DNA of 5,471 nucleotides from an uncultured Rhodospirillales bacterium (GCA_903928045.1 CAIYPH010000133.1:1-5471), one strand, 5' to 3'. Positions 1-5,471 are shown, numbered from the stretch's first letter. The notes: generated by a model not told the origin, from the sequence alone. Translations and numbers: made by a program.

Positions 1-19
1 ACGGCAACGATGGAGTGAA

Positions 20-55
20 AAGTTTTTTTGGTTCTTTTTGTTCACAAAAAGAACA
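20..55 (+). repeat. T-rich hairpin repeat, copy 1
   Basis: A lead-in AAG followed by seven T and a G (20-30) precedes a perfect hairpin at 31-54: arms GTTCTTTTTG and CAAAAAGAAC, 10 base pairs, around a TTCA loop. The same plan recurs at 224-256 and, in opposite orientation, at the right end of the window. I recall similar T-run-plus-hairpin sequences as common intergenic elements in Acetobacteraceae, which is general recollection and not a search result. It could act at RNA level as a terminator or stabiliser, but neither strand shows a clean U-run directly after the stem, so a classical intrinsic terminator is not demonstrated. Confidence 0.8.
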
Positions 56-109
56 TTCGTGCTGCTTCACACTTCCGTTTTCGATTCCACGTTTCATGGC
101 ATCAACGCG

Positions 110-125
110 ACCCGAAAATTCGGGT
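110..125. repeat. Short perfect palindrome of unknown role
   Basis: ACCCGA and TCGGGT form a 6-base-pair inverted repeat around AAAT (7 pairs if the central A/T bases pair). It lies between the two hairpin repeats, far from any coding start. It could be a small RNA hairpin or chance; no T-run follows on either strand. Confidence 0.35.
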
Positions 126-223
126 TCTCAAGTGAACGGAGTAAATCAGGATTTTTTGTTCCGTTCCATGCCGTTGGCGTACGTGGGGGGGATGGTTTGG
201 AGCGCTACGCGGCAATAGGGCAG

Positions 224-256
224 AAGTTTTTTGCTTCTTTTTTTCAAAAAAGAAGC
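224..256 (+). repeat. T-rich hairpin repeat, copy 2 (diverged)
   Basis: The plan matches copy 1: AAG plus six T and a G (224-233), then arms GCTTCTTTTT (233-242) and AAAAAGAAGC (247-256) around a TTCA loop, 10 base pairs. Relative to copy 1, a G-C pair near the stem base is swapped to C-G (234 with 255) and the loop-closing G-C pair is missing, yet the stem stays perfect. It sits about 70 bases upstream of the aminotransferase start, so it would lie in the leader or promoter region of that gene or terminate rightward transcription from further left. Confidence 0.8.
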
Positions 257-316
257 GCTTGCTTTCCCTTCCCCCTATTTCATCTCCTTGTTAGCGTAGC
301 AGCGGTGACATCAAGC

Positions 317-321
317 AGGAG
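317..321 (+). promoter_or_regulatory. Ribosome binding site of the aminotransferase gene
   Basis: AGGAG lies six bases before the ATG at 328. This is the strongest Shine-Dalgarno match in the window and fixes the start of the first gene. Confidence 0.8.
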
Positions 322-327
322 TGGGCG

Positions 328-1284
328 ATGAGCGGTAATCTCTCCAACGTGCGGCTGGCCTGGTTCAACGGCGAATTCATGCCGGAACATGAGGTGCGCA
401 TCCCCTTCCGCGACTCCTCCTGGCTTTACGGCGACGGCGCCTTCGACATGACGCGCAGTTTCAACGGCAAGCTGTTCAAGGTGAAGGAGCATGTCGACCG
501 GCTCTACAAGTCGTTGAAGTATTTGCGGATTGATCCCGGCATTGGGCCGAAGGAAATGATGGACCTCTCCTACGAGCTGTTTGCGCGCAACAAGCATCTG
601 CTGGGCGAGGGCGAGGATTTCTGGCTGGGGCAGCGGATTTCGCGCGGGGTGCGCGAGGTGGCCGGCGATAATCTCGACCATCATGGGCCGAATGTGGTGC
701 TGGAATGCATGCCGCTGCCGCTGAAGCAGCGGGCGCGGAGTTTTGTCGAGGGGATCAAGGTGCTGGTGCCCTCGACGCGGCGGACGCCGCCGGAGAGCCT
801 GACGCCGCGGGCCAAGACGCATAACTATCTGAATCTGATCGTCGCGAGCCAGGAAGTCACCGCCATCGACCCGTCGGCCTGGGCGATCCTGCTCGATACC
901 AACGGGAATTTGTGCGAGGGGCTGGGCTCCAACATCTTCATCGTGAAGGATGGCGAGATCCTGACGCCGCGCTCGAAATTCGTGCTCCCCGGCGTTTCCC
1001 GGCAGACCGCGATCGATCTCGCGGAGGGGCTGGGGATCACGGTGACCGAGGCGGATCTCGATTTGTATGACGCCTATAACGCGGATGAGGTGTTCATCAC
1101 CTCGACCTCGCTGTGCATCTGCCCGGCGACGCTGATCAACGGCGTGTCGATCGGGCCGGCGGGGCAGGTGTGGGGGCCGATCACCAAGAGCATCGCGGAC
1201 GCCTATGTGAAGTTCGTCGAGTTCGACTTCGTGGGGCAGTATCTGAAGTTCTACGACGCCAACCGGACGGCCAGCGCATTCTGA
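328..1284 (+). CDS. PLP-dependent class IV aminotransferase (BCAT/DAT-like)
   Basis: This 318-residue protein is a fold-type IV aminotransferase, a cytosolic PLP enzyme moving an amino group between an amino acid or amine and a keto acid. Seen: the N-terminal FNG...YGDGAFD segment (residues 13-40), R58 in the HxxRL motif that normally holds the PLP phosphate, the PLP lysine K163 in PRAKTHNYLN, E197 in CEGLGSNIF (expected to contact the PLP ring nitrogen), LPGVSR at 220-225 and the TST phosphate loop at 258-260. The length is typical. The start has an AGGAG six bases upstream. The substrate is unclear. Automatic annotation would probably say branched-chain amino acid aminotransferase (IlvE), but the strand at 98-109 (FWLGQRISRGVR) resembles D-amino acid or (R)-amine transaminases more than the IlvE segment bearing its substrate arginine. 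It is first in a probable four-gene unit, and its stop overlaps the start of the next gene. Confidence 0.93.
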   Translation: MSGNLSNVRLAWFNGEFMPEHEVRIPFRDSSWLYGDGAFDMTRSFNGKLFKVKEHVDRLYKSLKYLRIDPGIGPKEMMDLSYELFARNKHLLGEGEDFWLGQRISRGVREVAGDNLDHHGPNVVLECMPLPLKQRARSFVEGIKVLVPSTRRTPPESLTPRAKTHNYLNLIVASQEVTAIDPSAWAILLDTNGNLCEGLGSNIFIVKDGEILTPRSKFVLPGVSRQTAIDLAEGLGITVTEADLDLYDAYNADEVFITSTSLCICPATLINGVSIGPAGQVWGPITKSIADAYVKFVEFDFVGQYLKFYDANRTASAF

Positions 1285-1718
1285 CGGTCCGGCCGGCCGC
1301 GACCGAGGATATCCCGGCGGCCTGTGCGGTCGCCTCGGCGGCTTATCGCGCCGGGTTCGCCGGGATTCTGGAGCCGGCGGTGCTGGCTGCGCGCGATCCG
1401 GCGAGCTTCGCCGCCCGCTTCGCCGAGGTGCTGCCCCGGCTGCGGGTGGCCGTGCGGGACGGGACGGTGATCGGGTTTTCGCTGATGACGGAGGGGCATA
1501 TCGACATGATGTTCGTCGACCCCGCGGTGCATCGCTCCGGCGCCGGGCGGGCGCTGCTGGCGGAGTGCGCGGGCCGGGGGGCGACATCGCTGGAATGCTT
1601 CCGCGACAACGCGCGCGCCCGGGCGTTCTATGAGGCGCATGGCTGGCGGCGCGCGCGGGGCTATGCGCGGGAGTTCGCGGGGCGGTTGCATCACTTCGTG
1701 TTCTACGAGAAGCCGTGA
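1281..1718 (+). CDS. GNAT family N-acetyltransferase, start uncertain
   Basis: This is a small acetyl-CoA-dependent N-acyltransferase of the GNAT fold, about 145 residues, substrate unknown. Numbered from 1281, TVRPATxxD-like residues 2-10 form the first strand, MMFVDPAVHRSGAGRALL (76-93) is motif A with the CoA pyrophosphate loop R85-S-G-A-G-R90, and N110...FYEAHGW (116-122) is motif B with the usual Asn and Tyr. The start is odd. Family similarity begins exactly at the aminotransferase stop, but there is no ATG, GTG or TTG between 1170 and there. CTG at 1281 (giving a CTGA overlap with the upstream TGA) or ATT at 1278 are the codons in the right place. The alternatives GTG 1170 and ATG 1113 would add Arg-rich sequence read out of frame from the aminotransferase gene. 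I chose 1281. It is probably translated by coupling to the upstream gene. Confidence 0.83.
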   Translation: MTVRPAATEDIPAACAVASAAYRAGFAGILEPAVLAARDPASFAARFAEVLPRLRVAVRDGTVIGFSLMTEGHIDMMFVDPAVHRSGAGRALLAECAGRGATSLECFRDNARARAFYEAHGWRRARGYAREFAGRLHHFVFYEKP

Positions 1719-1767
1719 TCTCGACGCCCCGGCCCGCGAGGGATATGACCGGGGGAACGAAGTTGAT

Positions 1768-1771
1768 GGAG
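1768..1771 (+). promoter_or_regulatory. Ribosome binding site favouring the Nudix start at 1778
   Basis: GGAG lies six bases before the ATG at 1778. A competing purine run, GGGGGAA at 1751-1757, is eight bases before the ATG at 1766, so starts 1766 and 1778 are both possible. They differ by four residues only. Confidence 0.5.
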
Positions 1772-1777
1772 ACCCCG

Positions 1778-2608
1778 ATGTCCGACACCCCAGCCGTGCC
1801 CCGCCTTGCCGCCACCGTGCTGTTGCTGCGCGATGGGCCGGGGGGGATGGAGGTGTTCATGGTCAAGCGCAGCCACGCGATTGATTTCGCCGCGGGCGCC
1901 CTGGTGTTTCCGGGCGGGCGGGTTGACCCGGAGGACCACGAAGCCGCCACCGATCCCGCGATCTGCCCGCCGATCGAGGGGGTGGATGCGGCGGGGATGG
2001 CGCTGCGGGTGGCCGCCATTCGCGAGACCTTCGAGGAATGCGGCGTGCTGCTGGCGCGGCCCACGGGCTGCCCGGTGATGTATGGCGCGCAGACCCAGGC
2101 GGCGATCGCCGAGCGGCATCGCCAGGCCGTGCACAAGAGCGAGCGCACGATGGCCGAGGTGGCGGCCGCCGAGGGGTTCCAGCTCGCCTGCGACGCGCTG
2201 GTGCCGTTCGCGCACTGGATCACGCCGGCGACCATGGCCAAGCGGTTCGACACGCATTTCTTCGCGGTCGCCATGCCCTGGGGGCAGAAGGGGCTGCATG
2301 ACGGGCACGAGTCGATCGACTCGCTGTGGATCACCCCGCAGGCCGCCCGCGATGGCGCGGCCGAGAAGCGCTTCACGATGGTGTTCGCGACCGACCTCAA
2401 CCTCGCCAAGCTGGCGCTGCAGACCACCGTGGAGACCGCCTTGCAGGCGGCGCTCGACACGCCGGTGATCACCGTGGAGCCCAAGCCCGAGAAGCTGGCC
2501 GATGGCCGCCGCCGGCTGCGCATCCCGCTTGCGGCGGGGTATGGCGGGGAGGTGTTCGACGTTGAACTCCCTGGTGCGATGCCGGATACCGTGCGTCCCC
2601 CGGCATGA
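1778..2608 (+). CDS. Nudix hydrolase, NUDT19-like (probable CoA/acyl-CoA diphosphatase)
   Basis: This protein of about 276 residues cleaves a nucleoside diphosphate linked to another group. The Nudix box is split: FPGGRVDPED (44-53) is separated by a roughly 25-residue insertion from AAIRETFEECGVLL (79-92), which holds the metal-binding R-E-x-x-E-E (82-87). An interrupted box together with RFDTHFF (about residues 139-145) and a downstream ESxxxLW segment is characteristic of the NUDT19 (RP2) group, whose mammalian member hydrolyses CoA and acyl-CoA to phosphopantetheine products. The bacterial substrate is inferred only from that kinship. No signal peptide or membrane segment is visible, so it should be cytosolic. 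In-frame starts exist at 1715 (GTG), 1745, 1766 and 1778. I prefer 1778 because of a GGAG six bases upstream and an N-terminus that runs directly into the first strand. It lies 59 bases after the GNAT gene and its TGA overlaps the ATPase ATG. Confidence 0.92.
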   Translation: MSDTPAVPRLAATVLLLRDGPGGMEVFMVKRSHAIDFAAGALVFPGGRVDPEDHEAATDPAICPPIEGVDAAGMALRVAAIRETFEECGVLLARPTGCPVMYGAQTQAAIAERHRQAVHKSERTMAEVAAAEGFQLACDALVPFAHWITPATMAKRFDTHFFAVAMPWGQKGLHDGHESIDSLWITPQAARDGAAEKRFTMVFATDLNLAKLALQTTVETALQAALDTPVITVEPKPEKLADGRRRLRIPLAAGYGGEVFDVELPGAMPDTVRPPA

Positions 2609-4896
2609 CCGAGGAGGCGCGCGCCCTGCCGCAGCGCCGCCTCATTCTTGGCTTCGTGGCGCTGGCCATGCTCGCCGGCGGGGCCTGCTGGTGGGCGGGC
2701 TGGACGCGCGCCGCCGCCGTCGTGTTCAGCCTTGGCACCCTGCCGATCATCTACACGGTCGGCCGTGACACGCTGCGCACGCTGCTTGGCGGCTCGCTCG
2801 GCGTCGATATCGTGGCGCTGGTGGCGATCCTCGCCGCGCTGGCGATGGGCGAGCATTTCACCGCCGCGCTGATCGCGCTGATGGTCGCCGGTGGCGGGGC
2901 GCTGGAGGAATTCGCCGAGGCGCGGGCGCGGCGCGAGTTGATGGCGCTGGTGTCGCACATCCCGCGCATCGCCCATCGCCGGGTGGGCGCCGCGCTGGAG
3001 GATGTCGCGGTGGCCGCGATCGCCGCGGGCGACCGGCTGCTGGTGAAGCCCGGCGAGGTGCTGCCGGTGGACGGGGTGATCGAGGAGGCGGCGGCGAGCC
3101 TCGACGAGGCGGCGTTGACCGGGGAGCCGATGCCGGTGGCGCGTGCCGTCGGCGAGGTCGGCCGCTCCGGCACGGTGAATGCCGGCGGGCCGCTCGCGCT
3201 GCGCGCCACCGCCACGGCGGAGCGCAGCACCTATGCCGCGGTGGTGCGGCTGGTGACCGCGGCGGAGGGCGAGCGGCCGCCGATGGCGCGGCTGGCGGAT
3301 CGCTGGGCGCTGTGGTTTCTGCCCGCCACGCTCGCCACCGCCGGGGCCGCCTGGCTGCTGGGCGGCGGGCCGGAGCGGGCGCTCGCGGTGCTGGTGGTCG
3401 CCACGCCCTGTCCGCTGATCCTCGCCGCGCCCGTGGCGCTGATCTGTGGCATTTCGCGGGCGGCGCGGCAGGGCGTGGTGGTGAAGGGCGGCGGGGCGTT
3501 GGAGCGGCTGGCCCGCGTGCATACCGCGCTGTTCGACAAGACCGGCACGCTCACCACGGGCACGCCGCGTCTTTCTGCGGTGGAGCCGCTGGGGGATTTC
3601 ACCGTCGATGAGGTGTTGCGCCTCGCCGCCTCGCTGGAGCAGGTCTCGGTGCATGTGGTGGCCACCGCCATCGTCGCCGCCGCGAAGACCGCCGAACTGA
3701 CGTTGAGCCTGCCTGATGCGGTGCATGAAATCCCCGGCGGCGGCCTGTCGGGCCTCGTCGAGGGGAGGAAGGTGACGGTGGGTAGCGCCGCGCTGCTGGT
3801 GCAGGCTGGCTTCATACTCCCCACCACCGGCGCCGCCGCCCGGCTAGCCGCCGCGGCGGCTTCGGCCTCCTGGGTCGCCATCGACGGCAAGGTGGCCGGC
3901 GCCCTGCTGCTGGCCGACCGCATCCGTTCGGAAACGCCGCGCGCCATCCGCGAGTTGCGCGCGGCCGGGGTCACCCGCCTCGTCATGGTCACCGGCGATC
4001 GCGCGGCCTCGGCCGAGGCGGTGGGCGAGGCGCTGGGGCTCGATGCGGTGCACGCCGATCTCACGCCGGAGGGCAAGATCGCCACCGTCCGCGCCGAGCG
4101 GCCCTGCCTGATGATCGGGGACGGCATCAACGACGCGCCGGCTTTGGCCGCGGCCGATGTCGGCGTCGCCATGGGGGCCAAGGGCGCCGCGGCGGCGGCC
4201 GAGGCGGCCGATGTGGTGCTGCTGGTCGATCGCATCGACCGCATCGCCGCGGCCATCGTCACCGCCCGCCGCGCCCGGGCCATCGCGCTGCAATCCATCG
4301 CCGTCGGCATGGGGCTCTCGGGGGTGGCAATGGCGGTCGCGGCATTCGGCTATTTGCCGCCGGTTTGGGGGGCGCTGCTGCAGGAGGCGATCGACGTCGC
4401 GGTGATCCTCAACGCGCTCCGGGCGCTGGGCGGCCGCGCGCCGGCCGTGCTGCCCGAGGCCGCTGGCGTGTCGCAGGTGCTGGCCGAGCATGGCCAGTTG
4501 CGCGCCCTGATGGAGCGGATGCGCCGCACCGCGGACGCCATGCACGCCGATGACGGCCCGCTCGTTCATGCCGCCGTGCTGCGCGCCATCGGCAGCGACC
4601 TGCACACCCTGCTCCTCCCCCACCAGCGCGCGGAGGAGCGCCACACCTTCCCCGCGCTCGCGCGCCGCATGGGCGGGCGCGATCCGCTGGGCGCGATGAC
4701 CCGCATGCACGAGGAAATCAGCCACCTCGCCGCCCGCTTCACCGCGCTGACCGCCGGGCTCGACGACGGCGCGGGCTCGCCCGCCGAGACCCGCGAAATG
4801 CGCCGCCTGCTCTACGTGCTCGATGCGGTGATCGCGCTGCACCTCGCCGCGGAGGAGGAACTGCTTGCCCAGGCCGAGGAAGCTGGCGGCCGGTAG
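2605..4896 (+). CDS. P1B-type metal ATPase with C-terminal hemerythrin-like domain (P1B-5-like)
   Basis: This 763-residue inner-membrane pump exports a transition metal using ATP. In order: likely membrane helices at about 13-33, 36-53, 65-83 and 85-100; actuator loop TGEP (172-175); helices 236-254 and 259-281, the latter with T267-P-C-P270 in the metal path; phosphorylation motif D311-KTGT; H350 of the nucleotide domain (followed by Val, not the usual Pro); GGGxxG at 378-383; TGD at 463-465; GDGIND at 505-510; and helices 563-584 and 587-607 with Q593-E-x-x-D597. There is no N-terminal CxxC metal-binding domain. Residues about 625-760 form a hemerythrin/HHE-like domain with H629, H673-xxx-E677, H702-xxxx-H707 and H746-xxx-E750. 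TPC(P), QExxD and a fused hemerythrin domain together define the P1B-5 group; studied members (Acidothermus, Sinorhizobium Nia) were linked to Ni and Fe. The metal here is inferred. The ATG overlaps the Nudix stop (ATGA) and has no clear ribosome binding site, suggesting translational coupling. Confidence 0.96.
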   Translation: MTEEARALPQRRLILGFVALAMLAGGACWWAGWTRAAAVVFSLGTLPIIYTVGRDTLRTLLGGSLGVDIVALVAILAALAMGEHFTAALIALMVAGGGALEEFAEARARRELMALVSHIPRIAHRRVGAALEDVAVAAIAAGDRLLVKPGEVLPVDGVIEEAAASLDEAALTGEPMPVARAVGEVGRSGTVNAGGPLALRATATAERSTYAAVVRLVTAAEGERPPMARLADRWALWFLPATLATAGAAWLLGGGPERALAVLVVATPCPLILAAPVALICGISRAARQGVVVKGGGALERLARVHTALFDKTGTLTTGTPRLSAVEPLGDFTVDEVLRLAASLEQVSVHVVATAIVAAAKTAELTLSLPDAVHEIPGGGLSGLVEGRKVTVGSAALLVQAGFILPTTGAAARLAAAAASASWVAIDGKVAGALLLADRIRSETPRAIRELRAAGVTRLVMVTGDRAASAEAVGEALGLDAVHADLTPEGKIATVRAERPCLMIGDGINDAPALAAADVGVAMGAKGAAAAAEAADVVLLVDRIDRIAAAIVTARRARAIALQSIAVGMGLSGVAMAVAAFGYLPPVWGALLQEAIDVAVILNALRALGGRAPAVLPEAAGVSQVLAEHGQLRALMERMRRTADAMHADDGPLVHAAVLRAIGSDLHTLLLPHQRAEERHTFPALARRMGGRDPLGAMTRMHEEISHLAARFTALTAGLDDGAGSPAETREMRRLLYVLDAVIALHLAAEEELLAQAEEAGGR

Positions 4897-4934
4897 AGGG
4901 CATCACGATCATGTGTACCGAGCCGCAACATCGT

Positions 4935-4949
4935 GTAACGCGGCCTTAA
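4935..4949 (+). promoter_or_regulatory. Near-consensus CtrA-type box upstream of the Hpt gene
   Basis: GTAA, seven bases, then TTAA matches the alphaproteobacterial CtrA consensus TTAA-N7-TTAA with a single mismatch. It lies in the only sizeable intergenic gap between genes, 68 bases before the Hpt start. TTAA is rare in DNA this GC-rich, but a one-mismatch match can occur by chance. CtrA is known in Rhodospirillales, often governing motility rather than the cell cycle. No ctrA gene is in the window. Confidence 0.4.
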
Positions 4950-4952
4950 CGT

Positions 4953-4964
4953 TTGGTTCACCAA
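4953..4964. promoter_or_regulatory. Palindrome TTGGTTCACCAA, possible operator or -35 region
   Basis: TTGGT and ACCAA form a perfect 5+5 inverted repeat around TC, four bases after the CtrA-like box. The left arm could serve as a -35 (TTGGTT, 4953-4958), but no good -10 follows at 17 bases. It is short, so an operator role is only a suggestion. Confidence 0.3.
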
Positions 4965-5003
4965 TGTGCCGGGAGTGATGACAGGCGCGGAGAACGGCCG
5001 CGC

Positions 5004-5007
5004 GGAG
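5004..5007 (+). promoter_or_regulatory. Ribosome binding site of the Hpt gene
   Basis: GGAG lies nine bases before the ATG at 5017, an acceptable spacing that supports this start. Confidence 0.55.
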
Positions 5008-5016
5008 TGACCTGCG

Positions 5017-5400
5017 ATGAGCGACACCCACACCGCCGTGGCGGATCTTGTCTCCGAACCCGTGCTCGATCGCGCCGCGCTCGCCGTTGCGCGGGCGGAT
5101 GCCGGGGAGGCGCTGTTTGCCGAGCTGGTCGGCATGTTCGATGCCGAGCAAGCCCGCCGCGTCGTGATGCTCCGCGCGGCGCTCGCGGCGGATGACCGCA
5201 CCGGCATCGTTTTCCAGGCCCATGTGCTGCGCAGCGCCGGCAGCCAACTCGCCGCAACCCGCCTCGCCGCGATCGCCGCTCAGCTTGAGCGCGAGGCGAA
5301 GGTGGCCGGGCCAATGCGGCTGCACCGCCTGGTTGGCGAGGTGATCGACCTCGCCGCGAGCAGCTTCGCCGCCCTGCGCGAAAGCGTTCGCGGGGGTTGA
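5017..5400 (+). CDS. Stand-alone histidine phosphotransfer (Hpt) protein
   Basis: This 127-residue soluble, mostly helical protein is predicted to relay phosphate between a hybrid histidine kinase and a response regulator. Residues about 16-110 fit the Hpt four-helix bundle: PVLDRAAL at the start, a helix with ALFAELVGMF (about 31-40), then the phosphorylation helix with H69 in AHVLRSAGSQLAATRLAAIAAQLE. The usual H-x-L-K-G-S becomes H-V-L-R-S-A, conservative changes that keep the basic residue three after the His. It has no kinase or receiver domain, and none is encoded in the window, so partners must lie elsewhere. It is separated from the ATPase gene by 120 bases containing a CtrA-like box, so it probably has its own promoter. 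The start is supported by GGAG nine bases upstream. The family call is by motif only; the His context is slightly degenerate, leaving modest doubt about phosphotransfer activity. Confidence 0.85.
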   Translation: MSDTHTAVADLVSEPVLDRAALAVARADAGEALFAELVGMFDAEQARRVVMLRAALAADDRTGIVFQAHVLRSAGSQLAATRLAAIAAQLEREAKVAGPMRLHRLVGEVIDLAASSFAALRESVRGG

Positions 5401-5452
5401 CGTCCGATGCGGGACGCACGAATTCAGGGGTTGCGGTTTAGGACAGGAAGCG

Positions 5453-5471
5453 TGTTCTTTTTGTGAACAAA
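5453..5471 (-). repeat. T-rich hairpin repeat, copy 3, inverted and cut by the window end
   Basis: The last 19 bases equal the reverse complement of positions 37-55, so this is copy 1 in the opposite orientation: TGTTCTTTTTG, loop TGAA, then CAAA before the window stops. The missing right arm would be expected just beyond the end. It lies 52 bases after the Hpt stop and could form a 3' hairpin for that transcript. Confidence 0.75.

Larger units (their letters stand above)
1..327. other. Intergenic region without a convincing gene
   Basis: This stretch is clearly more AT-rich than the rest of the window. The short open frames in it (about 67 and 97 codons) have Ser/Phe-rich, family-less translations, run through the hairpin repeats and lack a good ribosome binding site, so I do not call them genes. 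What it does hold is two related T-rich hairpin repeats, a small palindrome at 110-125, a pyrimidine-rich tract at about 261-290 and, at its right end, the leader and ribosome binding site of the aminotransferase gene. I see no convincing -35/-10 pair: TTGCTT at 259-264 could be a weak -35, but nothing like a -10 lies at the right distance. Confidence 0.7.

Noticed and set aside
134..166. GAACGGA and TCCGTTC inverted repeat spanning a T-run in the left intergenic region
   Set aside because: A seven-base arm with a 19-base spacer in AT-rich DNA is close to chance, and the T-run lies inside the loop and not after the stem.
15..331. Two overlapping short + strand open frames (67 and 97 codons) in the left intergenic region
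   Set aside because: They run through the hairpin repeats, have no plausible ribosome binding site or family signature, and one runs into the leader of the aminotransferase gene.
280..3726. A very long open frame on the - strand, over 1100 codons, opposite the aminotransferase, GNAT, Nudix and ATPase genes
   Set aside because: Its translation is low-complexity Arg/Gly/His/Pro/Ala with no recognisable domain, and it is antisense to four genes with clear motifs. Such stop-free shadows are common in GC-rich DNA with strong third-position bias.
3844..4842. A - strand open frame of about 330 codons opposite the 3' half of the ATPase gene
   Set aside because: It has the same His/Arg/Gly/Ala-rich composition and no domain, and the sense strand encodes well-conserved ATPase and hemerythrin motifs throughout.
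4904..4935. CACGAT and ATCGTG inverted repeat (20-base loop) just after the ATPase gene, considered as a terminator
   Set aside because: The arms are only six bases, the loop is long and no T-run follows, so it does not meet the pattern of an intrinsic terminator.
5401..5416. CGTCC and GGACG hairpin directly after the Hpt stop codon, considered as a terminator
   Set aside because: It is a five-base stem with a six-base loop and no following T-run; the hairpin repeat at 5453 is a better candidate for a 3' structure.

Overview
This is a GC-rich bacterial window carrying five complete genes, all on the + strand, flanked by AT-rich intergenic DNA with short hairpin repeats. The codon use (heavily G/C at third positions), the protein families and the style of the T-rich hairpin repeats fit an alphaproteobacterium, most likely Rhodospirillales/Acetobacteraceae. 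That placement is an inference from sequence style; no rRNA or marker gene is present.

Layout. Positions 1-327 hold no convincing gene, but carry two related hairpin repeats (about 20-55 and 224-256). Then follow four tightly packed genes: a PLP fold-type IV aminotransferase (328-1284), a small GNAT acetyltransferase that begins at or just before the aminotransferase stop codon (about 1281-1718), a NUDT19-like Nudix hydrolase (about 1778-2608), and a P1B-type metal-transporting ATPase (2605-4896) that overlaps the Nudix gene by an ATGA. The gaps of -4, 59 and -4 bases suggest one transcription unit. After a 120-base intergenic region with a near-consensus CtrA-type box and a short palindrome comes a stand-alone histidine phosphotransfer (Hpt) protein (5017-5400). 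The window ends inside a third copy of the hairpin repeat, in the opposite orientation to the first.

The most informative gene is the ATPase. It lacks an N-terminal heavy-metal-associated domain, has T-P-C-P in the metal-path helix and Q-E-x-x-D in the last helix, and ends in a hemerythrin-like (HHE) domain of about 135 residues. That combination marks the P1B-5 subgroup, whose few studied members have been linked to nickel and iron. The fused domain suggests a transporter that could sense or bind iron or oxygen at its cytosolic tail.

How the genes could work together is open. The aminotransferase, acetyltransferase and Nudix enzyme look like small-molecule or CoA metabolism; their translational coupling to an iron/nickel-type exporter is unusual but may only be operon packing. 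The Hpt protein belongs to a phosphorelay and appears to have its own promoter region. No CRISPR array, tRNA, rRNA, transposase or phage gene was seen.
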